Shown here piece after piece: positions 24,942-35,047 of a stretch of DNA of 41,743 bases. The DNA is taken from the NCBI GenBank assembly GCA_002482965.1, contig DLGZ01000009.1:53666-95408 (forward strand). The letters run 5' to 3'. Position numbers and translations under genes: made by a program. How positions within the stretch are numbered: position 1 is the first letter of the stretch; every line of letters begins with the position of its first letter. The notes beneath the pieces were generated by a model. It was not told the origin of the DNA. It saw only the letters and a program-made list of their open reading frames with translations, and ran no database searches. The DNA is from Verrucomicrobiaceae bacterium UBA7681 (lineage in GTDB: Bacteria > Verrucomicrobiota > Verrucomicrobiia > Verrucomicrobiales > Verrucomicrobiaceae).

Positions 24942-26141
24942 ATGGAAAACCTCCGCCGTTTGCTTTTTGCTGTCTCCGTGTTCGTGCTGGCCGCGCTGCT
25001 GTTTGCGTGGTGGCGTCACGGGCGGGAAGGCTATGGATTGCTCAATCTGCTGAAGAGTGAAAAACCCGGTCCGTCGGCGCTAACTACTCCGAAAAAGCCG
25101 AAAATCGCGCCTGAGGAGGTGCCCTTGTTGAGCCGGTTAAATGACGAGTTTGCCAAGATTTCCGCCGCCGTGCTGCCTTCCGTGGTCAGCGTCACCACCA
25201 AGACGGTGCGCCCCGGGCAGCGTAACTGGCATTCCTACTATGACTTCGTCAGCCCGAGCGATCAGATCGTGCCGGGCCTTGGCTCCGGGGTGATCATCAG
25301 CAAAGAGGGGCATGTGGTCACAAACTATCACGTCATCGAAGGCGTACAGGAGGCGGACATCGAGGTCACCACCAGCGACAACAAAAAATATCTGACGCAG
25401 ATTCTCGGGGTCAACAAAGAGCGTGATATCGCCCTGCTGAAAATAGACAGCCCGCGCGTTGACTTTCCGGCACTGGGTTTTGCCAACTCAGATGACGTCC
25501 GGGTGGGCCAGATTGTGCTCGCGGTGGGCAATCCCTTCGGACTCAGCGGCACGGTGACCCAGGGCATCATCAGTGCGCGTGACCGCCATCTCAGCGACAG
25601 CCAGTTTGACTACCTGCAAACGGACACGGTGATCAATCCGGGCAACTCCGGCGGGCCGCTGGTGAACATTCGCGGCGAGATCATCGGCATCAATGTGGCC
25701 ATCTATCGGGGTGATGCGACTGTGACCAGCTGGCAGGGAGTGGGGCTGGCGATTCCCTCCAATGAAGCCAAGGCGGTGGTGGAGGAAAAGCTCAAGGAAA
25801 GCGCGAAGCAAACGGCAGGGGTGGCCAGCTCGACAGGAAAGGGCTACCTCGGACTCGAAGTCAGCAGCGAACCGGTGGAGATTGATCCTGTCTGGGGCAC
25901 CTCACGCCGCGGCGCACTGGTGACGGACATTGGAAACAAATCACCTGCGGCTGAAGCTGGCCTGCGCCAGGGGGATGTGGTGACAAAGTTTCAGGGCATG
26001 GCCTTTCGCTCTCCGGCAGATCTGCTGCAGATCATCCGCACCCAGCCACCGGGCAGCGAAGTGAAACTCGAAGTCATCCGCAACAATAAGCTGGGCGACA
26101 TCATCACCACACTCGGGACCCGACCGGAGGCAACTCCGTAG
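24942..26141 (+). CDS. HtrA/Deg-family serine protease with one PDZ domain
   Basis: A 399-residue periplasmic protease anchored by an N-terminal membrane helix (about residues 8-24, LLFAVSVFVLAALLFAWW). The trypsin-like triad is complete: H130 (VVTNYHVIEG), D162 (ERDIALLKI) and S236 (NPGNSGGPLV). A single PDZ domain covers about 290-390 (GALVTDIGNKSPAAEAGLRQ, then GDVVTKFQG). One PDZ domain and an anchor make it DegS-like in layout, so it could be an envelope-stress sensor or a quality-control protease. The ATG at 24942 is preferred over a TTG at 24924. It converges with comEC, with 19 bases between stops. Confidence 0.93.
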   Translation: MENLRRLLFAVSVFVLAALLFAWWRHGREGYGLLNLLKSEKPGPSALTTPKKPKIAPEEVPLLSRLNDEFAKISAAVLPSVVSVTTKTVRPGQRNWHSYYDFVSPSDQIVPGLGSGVIISKEGHVVTNYHVIEGVQEADIEVTTSDNKKYLTQILGVNKERDIALLKIDSPRVDFPALGFANSDDVRVGQIVLAVGNPFGLSGTVTQGIISARDRHLSDSQFDYLQTDTVINPGNSGGPLVNIRGEIIGINVAIYRGDATVTSWQGVGLAIPSNEAKAVVEEKLKESAKQTAGVASSTGKGYLGLEVSSEPVEIDPVWGTSRRGALVTDIGNKSPAAEAGLRQGDVVTKFQGMAFRSPADLLQIIRTQPPGSEVKLEVIRNNKLGDIITTLGTRPEATP

Positions 26142-26160
26142 CTTGGGGAACTGCTTCACA

Positions 26161-28509
26161 TCATCGCGGCTTCAGCACCAGCCGCTGCTTGCTGCGATTT
26201 GTGAGGATGTGAAGTTCGGCAGGGTGAAATTGCAGATCGATGCTGCCAGTGCTCCAGGTGTCGAGCAGCGGGATGTTCTGTTCTTTGGCCTGTCGAACGA
26301 GTGAAGCGGGCAGGGCTGTTTCGCCCGCACGTGCATCACTCCCACAGAGAATGATCTGCGGATGGGTCTTGAGCAAAAATTCAGCGCTCGTGGAGAGGTC
26401 CACCTCATGCTGGCTGCGGATCAGTACGTCGCAGCGCAGATCTGCAGCGCTGGAGCAGAGCGCTTTTTCGGCGCGCCAGCCTGCGTCGCTCAGCCATAGC
26501 ACGCGCCAAGGCCCGAGCTGCACCCTCAGCACCATCGCACGATCATCCGCACGGTCGTTTTGCACCTGCAGTGTTGGGTACAACACCTGGGCTTCAATCT
26601 TGAACTCCTTGGCATCTGACAGAGGGACTCGTTCATCGACATGCAGTTTGCGCAGTGATGGTGGGTTGGGTTGATCGAGCAGGCGTCGCAGCGCAGAGCG
26701 TGAGTTATTATGCAACCCCGGCTCCTGGGAGCTGCAAAACAGCATTGGCGAATCAAATGTGGTGAGGACCTGCCCGGCGGCTCCGATGTGGTCGGCGTCG
26801 TTATGGCTCAGGAACACGCCCGCGAGAGCATCCACACCGTTGGAATGCAGAAACGGACGCAGCACGCGGCGGAAGCTGGCATCACCGCCCGTGTCAAAGA
26901 GCCAGTGTGTCTTGCCGATGCGCAGATGATTCGACGCGCCGCCATGGGGCAGCTCCAGCATGTGCCAGACGGCGGGGGCATGGGTGCGAGAAGTGCTGGG
27001 TTGAAAATGAAAACTCGCACCGGGCAGGCCTGCGAACCACATCGCGCTGGCGATCATCGCCTTCGCCAGTGCCCAGTTGACGTTGTTGAAGATGATTTGA
27101 ACGCCGGTCAAATGCAGTGCCGCTGCACAGAGACTCAGGCAGGTGGCACCGAGACACAGGGATGACAGCGGCACGAGCACGCAGTTGGCGATCACAGCCA
27201 CCGGAGTGATTGATTGAAAATGTCCGAGGATGAAGGGCAGGCTGCCGATCCACGCGGCAAAAGATACGCTCAAGGTGGTCGCGAACCACAGCTGGCATTT
27301 GCTCCAGCCGCGCTGCCGCCAGTTGGCGAGTTGCGGTGGCAGAAAGGGGTCGAGCCGGGTGAATGGCAGCAACTTTTTCAGCAGGGGAGCTGAGCCAAGG
27401 GTGCTGAGCCACAACACGCCGAAGGACAGTTGAAACCCCGGCATGAAGAGCTGATTTGAGTCCGTGGCAAGCAGCAGCAGGGCTGCAGCCCCGAGGCTGT
27501 TTTGCAGGGACGATTCGCGGTCCATCAACGTGGCGCTCAGGTAAATCGCCACCATGAACGCCGCCCGTGCCGCCGAAGGCCGCCAGCCGGTGACAAACGC
27601 ATACGCAAACACGATGAAAATCACTATCCACAGGGACATGGCACGCGGTGTCCCGGTCTGCCGCAGCAGCATCAGGACGATGACTCCCAGGAGACCCACA
27701 TGCAGTCCGCTGACGGCAAACACATGCAGCGTACCGCTGTTGCGAAACGCATCTTCGATCTCATCATCCGCCGAAGCAGACATTCCCAGCGCCATGGCAT
27801 GCAGCACGGCGACGGTTTGAGGGTCTTCTTCAAGATCCTGGGTGAGCTGGCTGCTGATCCAGCGCCTGCATACTTCCGCCCGCTCCAAAAAAGCGCACCA
27901 CCATGCCTCACCACGGCCGCTGAGGCGCTGCATGTGGTCGATGTCAAAACGGCCCACACGCCCCATGCGCAGAGAATACTCCTGTGCATCAAAGGTGCCT
28001 GGATTCGACGCGGTGCGCGGCAGGTAGATGCTGCCGTGGAGTTCAAACGCACCCGCACCTGGAAAACGTACGCCTTTGGGCAACCGCACCAGCACCGTCG
28101 CGGCTTGTTCGATCACGATCCCTGCTGCTGGAATCTCAATCTTCTGCGTGGTGCAGAGCGCATGGGTGCGTTCATCCGCCGTGGTGTCGAATTCCGGCAG
28201 CAGGCTGCCGCGAATTGTTGCCTGCAACGGCTTGTCATGCTGTTGCAAAGCAAGGCGCAGCGGATGGTGGAAAGTTTCGTCTGTACGCGCTGAGTGGATG
28301 CAGGCGAAGACCAGTGCTGCGCCCGGTATCAGCAGCCATGATCGCCCGCTGATCAGGGCCACGCTCAGCAGCGCCGTGGTGATCCAAAGGAACCACCCGC
28401 CATGCGCGGGCAGCCATCCCATTTCAGTGACGATGATGCCGCTAACGGCCGCGAGCGCCAGTGTCAGCAGCGGGTTTGCCCGGATCCAAAGCTGGAGTTT
28501 CACGGGCAT
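26161..28509 (-). CDS. comEC: ComEC/Rec2-family DNA internalisation protein
   Basis: A 782-residue inner-membrane channel protein for single-stranded DNA uptake in natural transformation. The N-terminus has membrane helices (LTLALAAVSGIIVTEMGWL) and a DUF4131-type OB region. The competence domain is marked by GTLHVFAVSGLHVGLLG and further helices. The C-terminal metallo-beta-lactamase-like domain has the metal-binding motif FLSHNDADHIG at about residue 570, suggesting an intact nuclease-like site. Length agrees with the family. A TPR membrane protein gene lies just upstream (21 bases) on the same strand. No other competence gene is in the window. Confidence 0.94.
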   Translation of the reverse strand: MPVKLQLWIRANPLLTLALAAVSGIIVTEMGWLPAHGGWFLWITTALLSVALISGRSWLLIPGAALVFACIHSARTDETFHHPLRLALQQHDKPLQATIRGSLLPEFDTTADERTHALCTTQKIEIPAAGIVIEQAATVLVRLPKGVRFPGAGAFELHGSIYLPRTASNPGTFDAQEYSLRMGRVGRFDIDHMQRLSGRGEAWWCAFLERAEVCRRWISSQLTQDLEEDPQTVAVLHAMALGMSASADDEIEDAFRNSGTLHVFAVSGLHVGLLGVIVLMLLRQTGTPRAMSLWIVIFIVFAYAFVTGWRPSAARAAFMVAIYLSATLMDRESSLQNSLGAAALLLLATDSNQLFMPGFQLSFGVLWLSTLGSAPLLKKLLPFTRLDPFLPPQLANWRQRGWSKCQLWFATTLSVSFAAWIGSLPFILGHFQSITPVAVIANCVLVPLSSLCLGATCLSLCAAALHLTGVQIIFNNVNWALAKAMIASAMWFAGLPGASFHFQPSTSRTHAPAVWHMLELPHGGASNHLRIGKTHWLFDTGGDASFRRVLRPFLHSNGVDALAGVFLSHNDADHIGAAGQVLTTFDSPMLFCSSQEPGLHNNSRSALRRLLDQPNPPSLRKLHVDERVPLSDAKEFKIEAQVLYPTLQVQNDRADDRAMVLRVQLGPWRVLWLSDAGWRAEKALCSSAADLRCDVLIRSQHEVDLSTSAEFLLKTHPQIILCGSDARAGETALPASLVRQAKEQNIPLLDTWSTGSIDLQFHPAELHILTNRSKQRLVLKPR

Positions 28510-28530
28510 CGGCCACAGCGCTTGAAACGA

Positions 28531-29181
28531 TCATGCCTGCGCAGCCTCGGAGCTGCCCGTTTTCGTACGCTGATCCATCAGCAGCTTGTACTGCATCTGT
28601 TCGAGTTCACTCATGCGGTGGTGCGCATTGGCGCTGTGGCGCGTGTTTGGGAAGTTCCCAATGACCTGCTCAAGCATGTCACGTGCGGTTTCAAAATCAT
28701 GCCGGTGCGTCAGATGCACGTCGGCAATGCGAAACATGATGAAGGCCGCATCATCCACCGGCCAGTCTTTGCTCTGCAGATGTGCTTCCAGCACTTTCAA
28801 AGCCGCCTGGGCATCATGCAAACGCTCGGCATGTATCTTGGCGATTTCAGCCACCGGGAAGGGATCGTCCGGCTTCTCATCGAGCATTTTTTCATATTGC
28901 TCGATCGCACCCGGATAGTCACCCTGGGCAATGCGGGCGGCTGCTTTGGTCATGTGATCCTGCTCCACCTTTTCTCCGGAGGAAAACACCGCCTCTCCCA
29001 TCAGATCTCCCAGCCATGGAATGAAAAATTTCACGGCCAGAAGCCCCCCTCCCAGACTCAGTAAAATGGCGAATACGAGCTTCATGCCGTCTCCGGCATC
29101 TTTCACGAAGCTCCAGATCAAGGCGATGACCAGAAGTACGAGTGTGATGACACAGATGCGGATGACAAGTGCAGTGCTCAT
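28531..29181 (-). CDS. membrane-anchored TPR protein
   Basis: A 216-residue protein with two N-terminal hydrophobic segments (VIRICVITLVLLVIALIW; LVFAILLSLGGGLLAVKFF) followed by a soluble helical part. TPR-type units are clear: ARIAQGDYPGAIEQYEKMLD, PFPVAEIAKIHAERLHD, and DFETARDMLEQVIGNFP. The ATG at 29181 is chosen because the upstream extension is unlike the family's N-terminus. Located 21 bases before comEC on the same strand, it is probably co-transcribed. Its role is unknown; a scaffold for an envelope complex is a reasonable guess. Confidence 0.8.
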   Translation of the reverse strand: MSTALVIRICVITLVLLVIALIWSFVKDAGDGMKLVFAILLSLGGGLLAVKFFIPWLGDLMGEAVFSSGEKVEQDHMTKAAARIAQGDYPGAIEQYEKMLDEKPDDPFPVAEIAKIHAERLHDAQAALKVLEAHLQSKDWPVDDAAFIMFRIADVHLTHRHDFETARDMLEQVIGNFPNTRHSANAHHRMSELEQMQYKLLMDQRTKTGSSEAAQA

Positions 29182-29240
29182 TAAGACGAGGCTATCAAAA
29201 CGCCTGTCTTCCGCCAAGCACGAAATTGGCGGGCATGCGG

Positions 29241-30659
29241 TCAGCCTCCCCCAAGTGCCCGATAAAGATTGGCCTGCACCTGAAACTGCCGCTTGGTCAC
29301 ACCGATCAGCTGAAGCCGCGCTTTGAGGGCATTTTGCTGGGCATTGAGCACCTCGATGTAGGTGGCCCGACGCGTGCTAAACAACTCTGTCGCCGTGGCT
29401 ACGGATTCGATCAGCAGGTGGACCTCCTTGGTCTTCAAGGTCTGGAGATCCTTTAAGATGCGGATGAACGCCATCTGGTTGTGCACTTCTACATAGCCAT
29501 TCACGATGGATTGCTGGTAGGTGTTGAGCGCTTCCAATTGAGAGGCATTGGCGTGATCAAACTCGGCTTGAATCGCCTTGCGATTGATCAGCGGAGCCAC
29601 CAGACCGCCCAAAGCTGAATAGGTTGCGGAATGGACATTGAGCAAAAGGTTGCTTTGAAAAGCCTGCAGTCCCAGCACGCCATTGATGGACACCGAAGGC
29701 AGGAAGGCTGCCTTGGCCGCCTTCACGTCGGCTTTCGAAGCCACCAGTTCGAATTCGGCCCGGCGAATGTCGGGCCGGTTTTTGAGCATGTCAGCAGGCA
29801 CGCTGGAGGACAACTGCGGCGGCTTTGAATCCATCAAGGCCGACCTGCTGCGCGCGATGGGCCGCTGAGGGTCGCCCAGCAGGCTGCAGATGACACCTTC
29901 CTGCTCCACGATCCGCTGCTGCGTATCCAGCCGCATGCCCTGCAGGTTGAACAGCAGCGCCTCGAACTGCTGAACGGCGAGTTCATTGGCGGATCCCGCC
30001 TGTTTCTGGGTCTGCACCGTCTCCAGCGCATCACGCTGGATTTTGATGGTCTCATCGATGTTGGTGATCTCAGCATCCAGCGCCAGCAGTTCATAGTAGG
30101 CGGTGGCCATGTCGGCGATCAAATGGGTCTGCACCAAATTCCTTCCTTCCACGCTGGCGAGCAGGCGCGCGGTGGCGGAGGCTTTTTTGCTCCGCAGTTT
30201 TCCCCAGAGATCAATTTCCCAGCTCGTCTGCAAACCGACCGTGTAGTCCTGGACATCCCGCGGGACGATGCGCCCGTCATAGATGGGCGTGGTGCTGTTG
30301 CCGGCGCCGTCCGTGGTGTAGAGGCCAAAACGTTGTATGCCCGCACCAGCCACGCCCGAGACCTTGGGGGCCAGCATACCGCGTGCGGCGGTGATTTGAG
30401 CCTTCGCCATCTCGATGCGCTGGAGCGCGATTTTGAGATCACGGTTGTTGTTCAGCGCCTGCTCGGTTAGGGCCTGCAATTTGGGGTCGGTGAAGTGTTT
30501 CCGCCACTGGCTGACTCCGGTGAATGAAGCGGCTTTATCCGGGGCCTGCTCCGATGTTTTGCCATGGCGGCGCAGATCTTCACAGCTGGTGAAGAGCAGC
30601 GTCATGAACGAAATGCAGGCGCTCAGGAATGACCAGCTCAAATGCAGGGGCTCACGCAT
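29241..30659 (-). CDS. RND efflux outer-membrane lipoprotein (OprM/NodT type)
   Basis: A 472-residue outer-membrane factor of the TolC superfamily. A lipoprotein signal peptide ends at C26 (LLFTSCEDL). Two repeated outer-membrane-efflux domains follow, with ALNNNRDLKIALQRIEMAKA, QTSWEIDLWGKLRS, and in the second half FELVASKADVKAAKAAFLPS. It should form the trimeric exit duct for the adaptor and pump encoded upstream. The ATG at 30659 overlaps the pump gene end by eight bases, and here an AAAGGAA stretch provides one of the few Shine-Dalgarno-like sites in the window. Confidence 0.93.
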   Translation of the reverse strand: MREPLHLSWSFLSACISFMTLLFTSCEDLRRHGKTSEQAPDKAASFTGVSQWRKHFTDPKLQALTEQALNNNRDLKIALQRIEMAKAQITAARGMLAPKVSGVAGAGIQRFGLYTTDGAGNSTTPIYDGRIVPRDVQDYTVGLQTSWEIDLWGKLRSKKASATARLLASVEGRNLVQTHLIADMATAYYELLALDAEITNIDETIKIQRDALETVQTQKQAGSANELAVQQFEALLFNLQGMRLDTQQRIVEQEGVICSLLGDPQRPIARSRSALMDSKPPQLSSSVPADMLKNRPDIRRAEFELVASKADVKAAKAAFLPSVSINGVLGLQAFQSNLLLNVHSATYSALGGLVAPLINRKAIQAEFDHANASQLEALNTYQQSIVNGYVEVHNQMAFIRILKDLQTLKTKEVHLLIESVATATELFSTRRATYIEVLNAQQNALKARLQLIGVTKRQFQVQANLYRALGGG

Positions 30660-33600
30660 GTTCCGGTTCCTTTGATGGTTTTGGGGATGAAGTGAAGGAG
30701 GCAAAAATGACGTAGAGCCCGGGAATGATCAGCATGCCAAACACGGTGCCGAAGATCATGCCACCGACTGCCGAGGCACCGATGGTCCGGTTGCCAGCCG
30801 CGCCGACACCTGAAGCCGCCATGAGCGGGCTCAAGCCGGCGACAAAGGCAAGTGACGTCATCAGAATGGGGCGCAGGCGGGAGGTCGCGCTTTCCACCGC
30901 TGCCTGCAGCGGGGTGAGGCCTTCGCGCTGCCGCTGGATGGCAAATTCGACCACGAGGATGGCATTCTTTCCGAGCAGCCCGATCAGCATGATCATGGAG
31001 ACCTGGGCATAGATGTTGTTTTCAAGACCCATCCACAGCAAAAATACAAACGCTCCGAGCAGCCCTGTGGGCAGTGAAAGGATGACCGGCATCGGCAGCA
31101 GAAAGCTTTCATACTGCGCGGCGAGCAGCAGATAAACAAAGGCCAGACAGATGATGAAGATGAACACTGCCTGATTTCCTGCCAGGATCTGATCCCGGGT
31201 GATGCCGGCCCAGTCGATGCCAAAGCCTTTCGGCAGTTTTTCCTTCGCCGTTTCCAGAATGGCCTGGATGGCCGCACCGCTGCTGAACCCGGCAGCAGGC
31301 TCGCCGTTGATCTCAGCCGAGGTGAACATGTTGTGGCGTGTGACCTGATCCACCCCGTACACTTTTTCCAGCTCAACAAACGTGCTGATCTGGACCATCT
31401 CTCCGAGGTCATTTTTGACGTGGAGTTTCAGGATGTCCTCCGGACGTGCGCGGTACTCCGGCAGCACCTGGACCATGACCTTGTAGAGCTGGCCAAAGCG
31501 AATGAAATTGGTGGCGTATTTGCCACCCAGCATGGTCTGCAGGGTGCTCATCACATTGTTGGTAGTGACTCCTTTCTGAGCGGCGATGTCACTGTCCACA
31601 TGCAGGAGATACTGCGGGAAGCTGGCGTCGAAACTGGTGAAGGCATTCGCAATCTCGGGACGCGCCTGCAAATCGTCGGTGAACTTTGCGGACACGCTCT
31701 CCATTTTTTTAAAATCGCCGCTTCCTGTGCGGTCCAGTAGGCGGAGTTCGAAGCCGCTCGCGTTGCCGTATCCAGGCACGGCGGGTGGCGAGAACAGCTC
31801 GATCTCTGCATCTTTGATGTGACTGGTCCTGCGGAGAAGTTCGTCCATCACGGCCCTGACGGACTCGGTTCGTTCGTGCCACCCGGTGAGGTTGATCAGA
31901 CAGGCGCCGTATGTTGAGCCGCTGGCATCGGTGATGATGTTGGTGCCGGCCAGAGTGGAGACCGAGGCGATTGCGGGAATCCCCTCACAGCAGTGCTGGA
32001 TCTCATCAACCACTGCCTTGGTTCTTTCCAGTGTGGAGCCTGCCGGAGTGGTGACACCCACGTAAAACGCTCCCTGATCCTCATTGGGAATGAAACCGGA
32101 TGGCAGCCTGCCACCTGCGAGCACCATGATGGCGCAGAAGCCGAGGAGGATGCCCCAGCTCAGCGTGCGCCTGCCTGCAATCGCGGAGATCCACCGGTTG
32201 TAAGTTCCGGAGATTTTGTCGTAGGTCCGATTGAAGAGACCGAAAAAGCGGTTCAGCAGGCTGTTACTCTTGGGCGCATGATGCGTGTTTTTCAACATCA
32301 AGGCACACAGCGCAGGGGTAAGCGTGAGTGCGACGCAGCCTGAAAGCACGATCGCAATCGCCATTGTGAGGGAAAACTGCTGATAAAAGATGCCCGAGGG
32401 GCCTGACATGAAGGATGCGGGCACAAAGACGGCGGCCATTACGAGGGTGATCGCAATGATGGCCCCGCCGATCTCGCCCATGGCTTCCTCCGTGGCCTGG
32501 CGCGGCCCCGCGCCGGTGCTTTCCATCTTGGCATGCACCGCCTCCACCACCACGATGGCACCATCCACCACGATGCCGATCGCCAACACCAGGGCGAGCA
32601 GCGTGATCAGATTCAGGGAGAAACCCAGCAGCTGCATGAAGAAGAAGGTGCCGATCAAGGAGACGGGAACGGCAATGACCGGGATCAGGGTGGAACGCCA
32701 GTCCTGCAGGAAAATAAACGTCACGAGCGATACCAGCAGGAAAGCCTCTGCGAGAGTGCGCACCACCTCATGCAGCGAGGCGTCCAGGAAGCGTGACACA
32801 TCATAGCTGATATCATAGTCCATGCCCTGAAGGAAAGTGGCCTCTTTGATTTCGGCCATGCGCTGTTTGATTCTGGCGATGACTTCGTTGGCATTGGATC
32901 CGGGCAGCTGCTTGAGAAGAATGGCGGCCGTGGGCCTGCCATTGAACCGGGTCTCCATATCGAAGTAAAGAGTGCTGAATTCGACCTCGGCAATGTCCTT
33001 GATGCGCAGTACCTGGCCCTCGTCATTGGAGCGGATGGGGATCTTTTCGTAATCGTCCTTGTTCTGGTATTTGCCTGCATAACGCACCACGTACTGCAGG
33101 TGAGGCTCGGTCTTGTCGGAGCTTTCCCCCACCTTCCCAGGCGCGGCCTCCACATTCTGTTCTTTCAAGGCTAGCAGCACGTCCTCGGTCGAGATGTTGT
33201 AGGTCAGCATTTTGTCCGGTTTGAGCCAGATACGCATGGAGTATTCCTTGACGCCGATGATCTTCGCAAACCCCACGCCCTCGATCCGCTTGAGCTCGGT
33301 GAGGATGTTGATGTCGGCAAAGTTGTATAAAAACAACTCATCGAGTTCAGGATTCGTGCTGGTGACGTCGAGGTACATCAGCATGGCCTTCTCCTCCTTG
33401 GCGATCTGGACCCCAGCCTTGATGACTTCCTCCGGCAGTTCGCCCATCATCTTGTTCACGCGGTTTTGCACATCCACCGCAGCCACATCCGGGTCGGTGC
33501 CTGCATCAAAGATGATTGAAATGACGCCGACGCCGTCATTGGCTGCCCGTGAGGACATGTACTTCATGCCAGGCACGCCGTTGATCGACCTCTCCAGGGG

Positions 33601-33789
33601 AACGATGGCCGCCTTGGTCAGTGTTTCGGCATTGGCACCAATGTACTCCACAGTCACATTGACCTCCGGTGGAGCAATGCTGGGAAACTGCGTGATGGGC
33701 AGTTGGAACAATGCCAGCAGACCCAGGAAAGTGATGATGATGGATATGACCATCGACAGCACCGGTCTGCGGATGAACTCGTTAATCAT
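30652..33789 (-). CDS. RND multidrug efflux pump, HAE1 family (AcrB-like)
   Basis: A 1045-residue inner-membrane proton-driven exporter with the usual two-fold layout: helix 1 (FIRRPVLSMVISIIITFLGL), porter domain, helices 2-6, a second porter domain, and helices 8-12. Helix 10 holds K941 (LLGKNAILVVEF), equal to the proton-relay Lys940 of AcrB. Helix 4 reads AIGIVVDGAIVVVEAV: D409 matches AcrB Asp407, but the next residue, Asp408 in AcrB, is Gly410. The length and N-terminus are otherwise intact. Adaptor and outer-membrane factor genes flank it, so it forms a tripartite pump. Substrates are unknown. Confidence 0.95.
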   Translation of the reverse strand: MINEFIRRPVLSMVISIIITFLGLLALFQLPITQFPSIAPPEVNVTVEYIGANAETLTKAAIVPLERSINGVPGMKYMSSRAANDGVGVISIIFDAGTDPDVAAVDVQNRVNKMMGELPEEVIKAGVQIAKEEKAMLMYLDVTSTNPELDELFLYNFADINILTELKRIEGVGFAKIIGVKEYSMRIWLKPDKMLTYNISTEDVLLALKEQNVEAAPGKVGESSDKTEPHLQYVVRYAGKYQNKDDYEKIPIRSNDEGQVLRIKDIAEVEFSTLYFDMETRFNGRPTAAILLKQLPGSNANEVIARIKQRMAEIKEATFLQGMDYDISYDVSRFLDASLHEVVRTLAEAFLLVSLVTFIFLQDWRSTLIPVIAVPVSLIGTFFFMQLLGFSLNLITLLALVLAIGIVVDGAIVVVEAVHAKMESTGAGPRQATEEAMGEIGGAIIAITLVMAAVFVPASFMSGPSGIFYQQFSLTMAIAIVLSGCVALTLTPALCALMLKNTHHAPKSNSLLNRFFGLFNRTYDKISGTYNRWISAIAGRRTLSWGILLGFCAIMVLAGGRLPSGFIPNEDQGAFYVGVTTPAGSTLERTKAVVDEIQHCCEGIPAIASVSTLAGTNIITDASGSTYGACLINLTGWHERTESVRAVMDELLRRTSHIKDAEIELFSPPAVPGYGNASGFELRLLDRTGSGDFKKMESVSAKFTDDLQARPEIANAFTSFDASFPQYLLHVDSDIAAQKGVTTNNVMSTLQTMLGGKYATNFIRFGQLYKVMVQVLPEYRARPEDILKLHVKNDLGEMVQISTFVELEKVYGVDQVTRHNMFTSAEINGEPAAGFSSGAAIQAILETAKEKLPKGFGIDWAGITRDQILAGNQAVFIFIICLAFVYLLLAAQYESFLLPMPVILSLPTGLLGAFVFLLWMGLENNIYAQVSMIMLIGLLGKNAILVVEFAIQRQREGLTPLQAAVESATSRLRPILMTSLAFVAGLSPLMAASGVGAAGNRTIGASAVGGMIFGTVFGMLIIPGLYVIFASFTSSPKPSKEPEHA

Positions 33790-33904
33790 TCAGGCGTTTT
33801 ATTCATCGGTTTGGTGCATGGCTCTTGAAGCCAGAGGCCGCCAGTTTTGACGGGACCTCTCCACACCCTTTGGTTATGACAATCTGTCCGCGAATCTGGC
33901 GGCA

Positions 33905-35047
33905 TCAAAACGGGGCGACTTCCGCGAGGGCTTTGAAGTCGGGTGCTATCACATCGCCTTCCTTCACCACTTGAATGCCTTCAAAGATGATGCGGTCAGT
34001 TGGCAGCAGTCCGGAGTCGATCACATAGTGGTTCGGCAGGCGCAGCTTCGTGTCGATGCTTCTCAACTGGATGCTGTTGTCAGCGTTGAGCATGTACACG
34101 CAGGTTTTATGCTGAACTTCGAAGGTGCACTTCTGGGGTATTACGAGTGCGTTTTTCAGCTCTGACTGAACAATCACCTTGCCGCTGGAGCCGTGCTTGA
34201 GGAGATGGTCGGGGTTGGGAAAGCTGGCCCGGAAGGCGATGTTCCCTGTGCTTTTGGAAATCACACTTTCCCAAGTTTCGATTCTGCCTTTGAAGGGGTG
34301 GATTTCTCCATTGGCCAGCTGTAGCGCCACGCTGCCCTGGACGCCCAAGTCTTTGCGTTTGGCAAGTTCCAGATACTCACGCTCTGATACATTGAAATAG
34401 GCGTGCACATTTCCTTCGTTGGAAATGGATGTCAGCAGGTCACCTTCAGCCACGAGACTGCCGGTTTTGTTGCGAATCCGGTTGATGATGCCGTCAAACG
34501 GCGCCCGCACTTCCGCATAAGTGAGCATGCGCTCGGCATCGGCGACCGTGGTTTTTGCCTCGTCCACTTTGGCCATGGCTGAATCCAGCCTTGCCTGGGA
34601 CATTTCCAGCTCGGAGATGGCAATGATTTTCTTCTCCAGAAGCAGCTGATTATTCTGAAGATCGATTCCCGCCATCTTGGCTTCAGCCATGGCGCTTTTG
34701 AGCTTGGCATTGGCCCGCTTCACCTCTTCCTGATAGGAATGACTGCTGATGGTGAAGAGCAGCTGTCCTGAGGTGACCCGCTGGCCTTCATCGACGGAGA
34801 CTTTCTCCAAACGTCCGCTTACCCGTGCTTCGAGCTCAATGAAATTGGAGTTTTGAATGCTCGCGACGTATTCCTGACCGTTCGGCACATCCATCACCAC
34901 ACCTGATGTGACGGGATAAGATTTGCTGGCTTCAGGATTGGCTGCTGTTGTTTTCTCAAGGCAAGAAGTCATGGAGAACAGGAGCGGCAGACAGCAGACC
35001 GCCTTCAATCCGGAAAACTTTTCGAGTGCGTATTTAAGTGGGGGCAT
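33905..35047 (-). CDS. RND efflux periplasmic adaptor lipoprotein
   Basis: A 380-residue membrane-fusion protein. A lipoprotein signal ends at C29 (LLFSMTSCLEK). The lipoyl halves (FIELEARVSGRLEKVSVDEG; VRAPFDGIINRIRNKTGSLV) flank an alpha-helical hairpin (about residues 95-150), followed by beta-barrel and membrane-proximal domains. It links the pump to the outer-membrane factor. First gene of the operon; the pump starts 115 bases downstream. The ATG at 35047 gives the proper signal peptide; an upstream in-frame ATG at 35077 exists. The start codon lies in an arm of an inverted repeat, suggesting repressor control, but no regulator gene is adjacent. Confidence 0.92.
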   Translation of the reverse strand: MPPLKYALEKFSGLKAVCCLPLLFSMTSCLEKTTAANPEASKSYPVTSGVVMDVPNGQEYVASIQNSNFIELEARVSGRLEKVSVDEGQRVTSGQLLFTISSHSYQEEVKRANAKLKSAMAEAKMAGIDLQNNQLLLEKKIIAISELEMSQARLDSAMAKVDEAKTTVADAERMLTYAEVRAPFDGIINRIRNKTGSLVAEGDLLTSISNEGNVHAYFNVSEREYLELAKRKDLGVQGSVALQLANGEIHPFKGRIETWESVISKSTGNIAFRASFPNPDHLLKHGSSGKVIVQSELKNALVIPQKCTFEVQHKTCVYMLNADNSIQLRSIDTKLRLPNHYVIDSGLLPTDRIIFEGIQVVKEGDVIAPDFKALAEVAPF

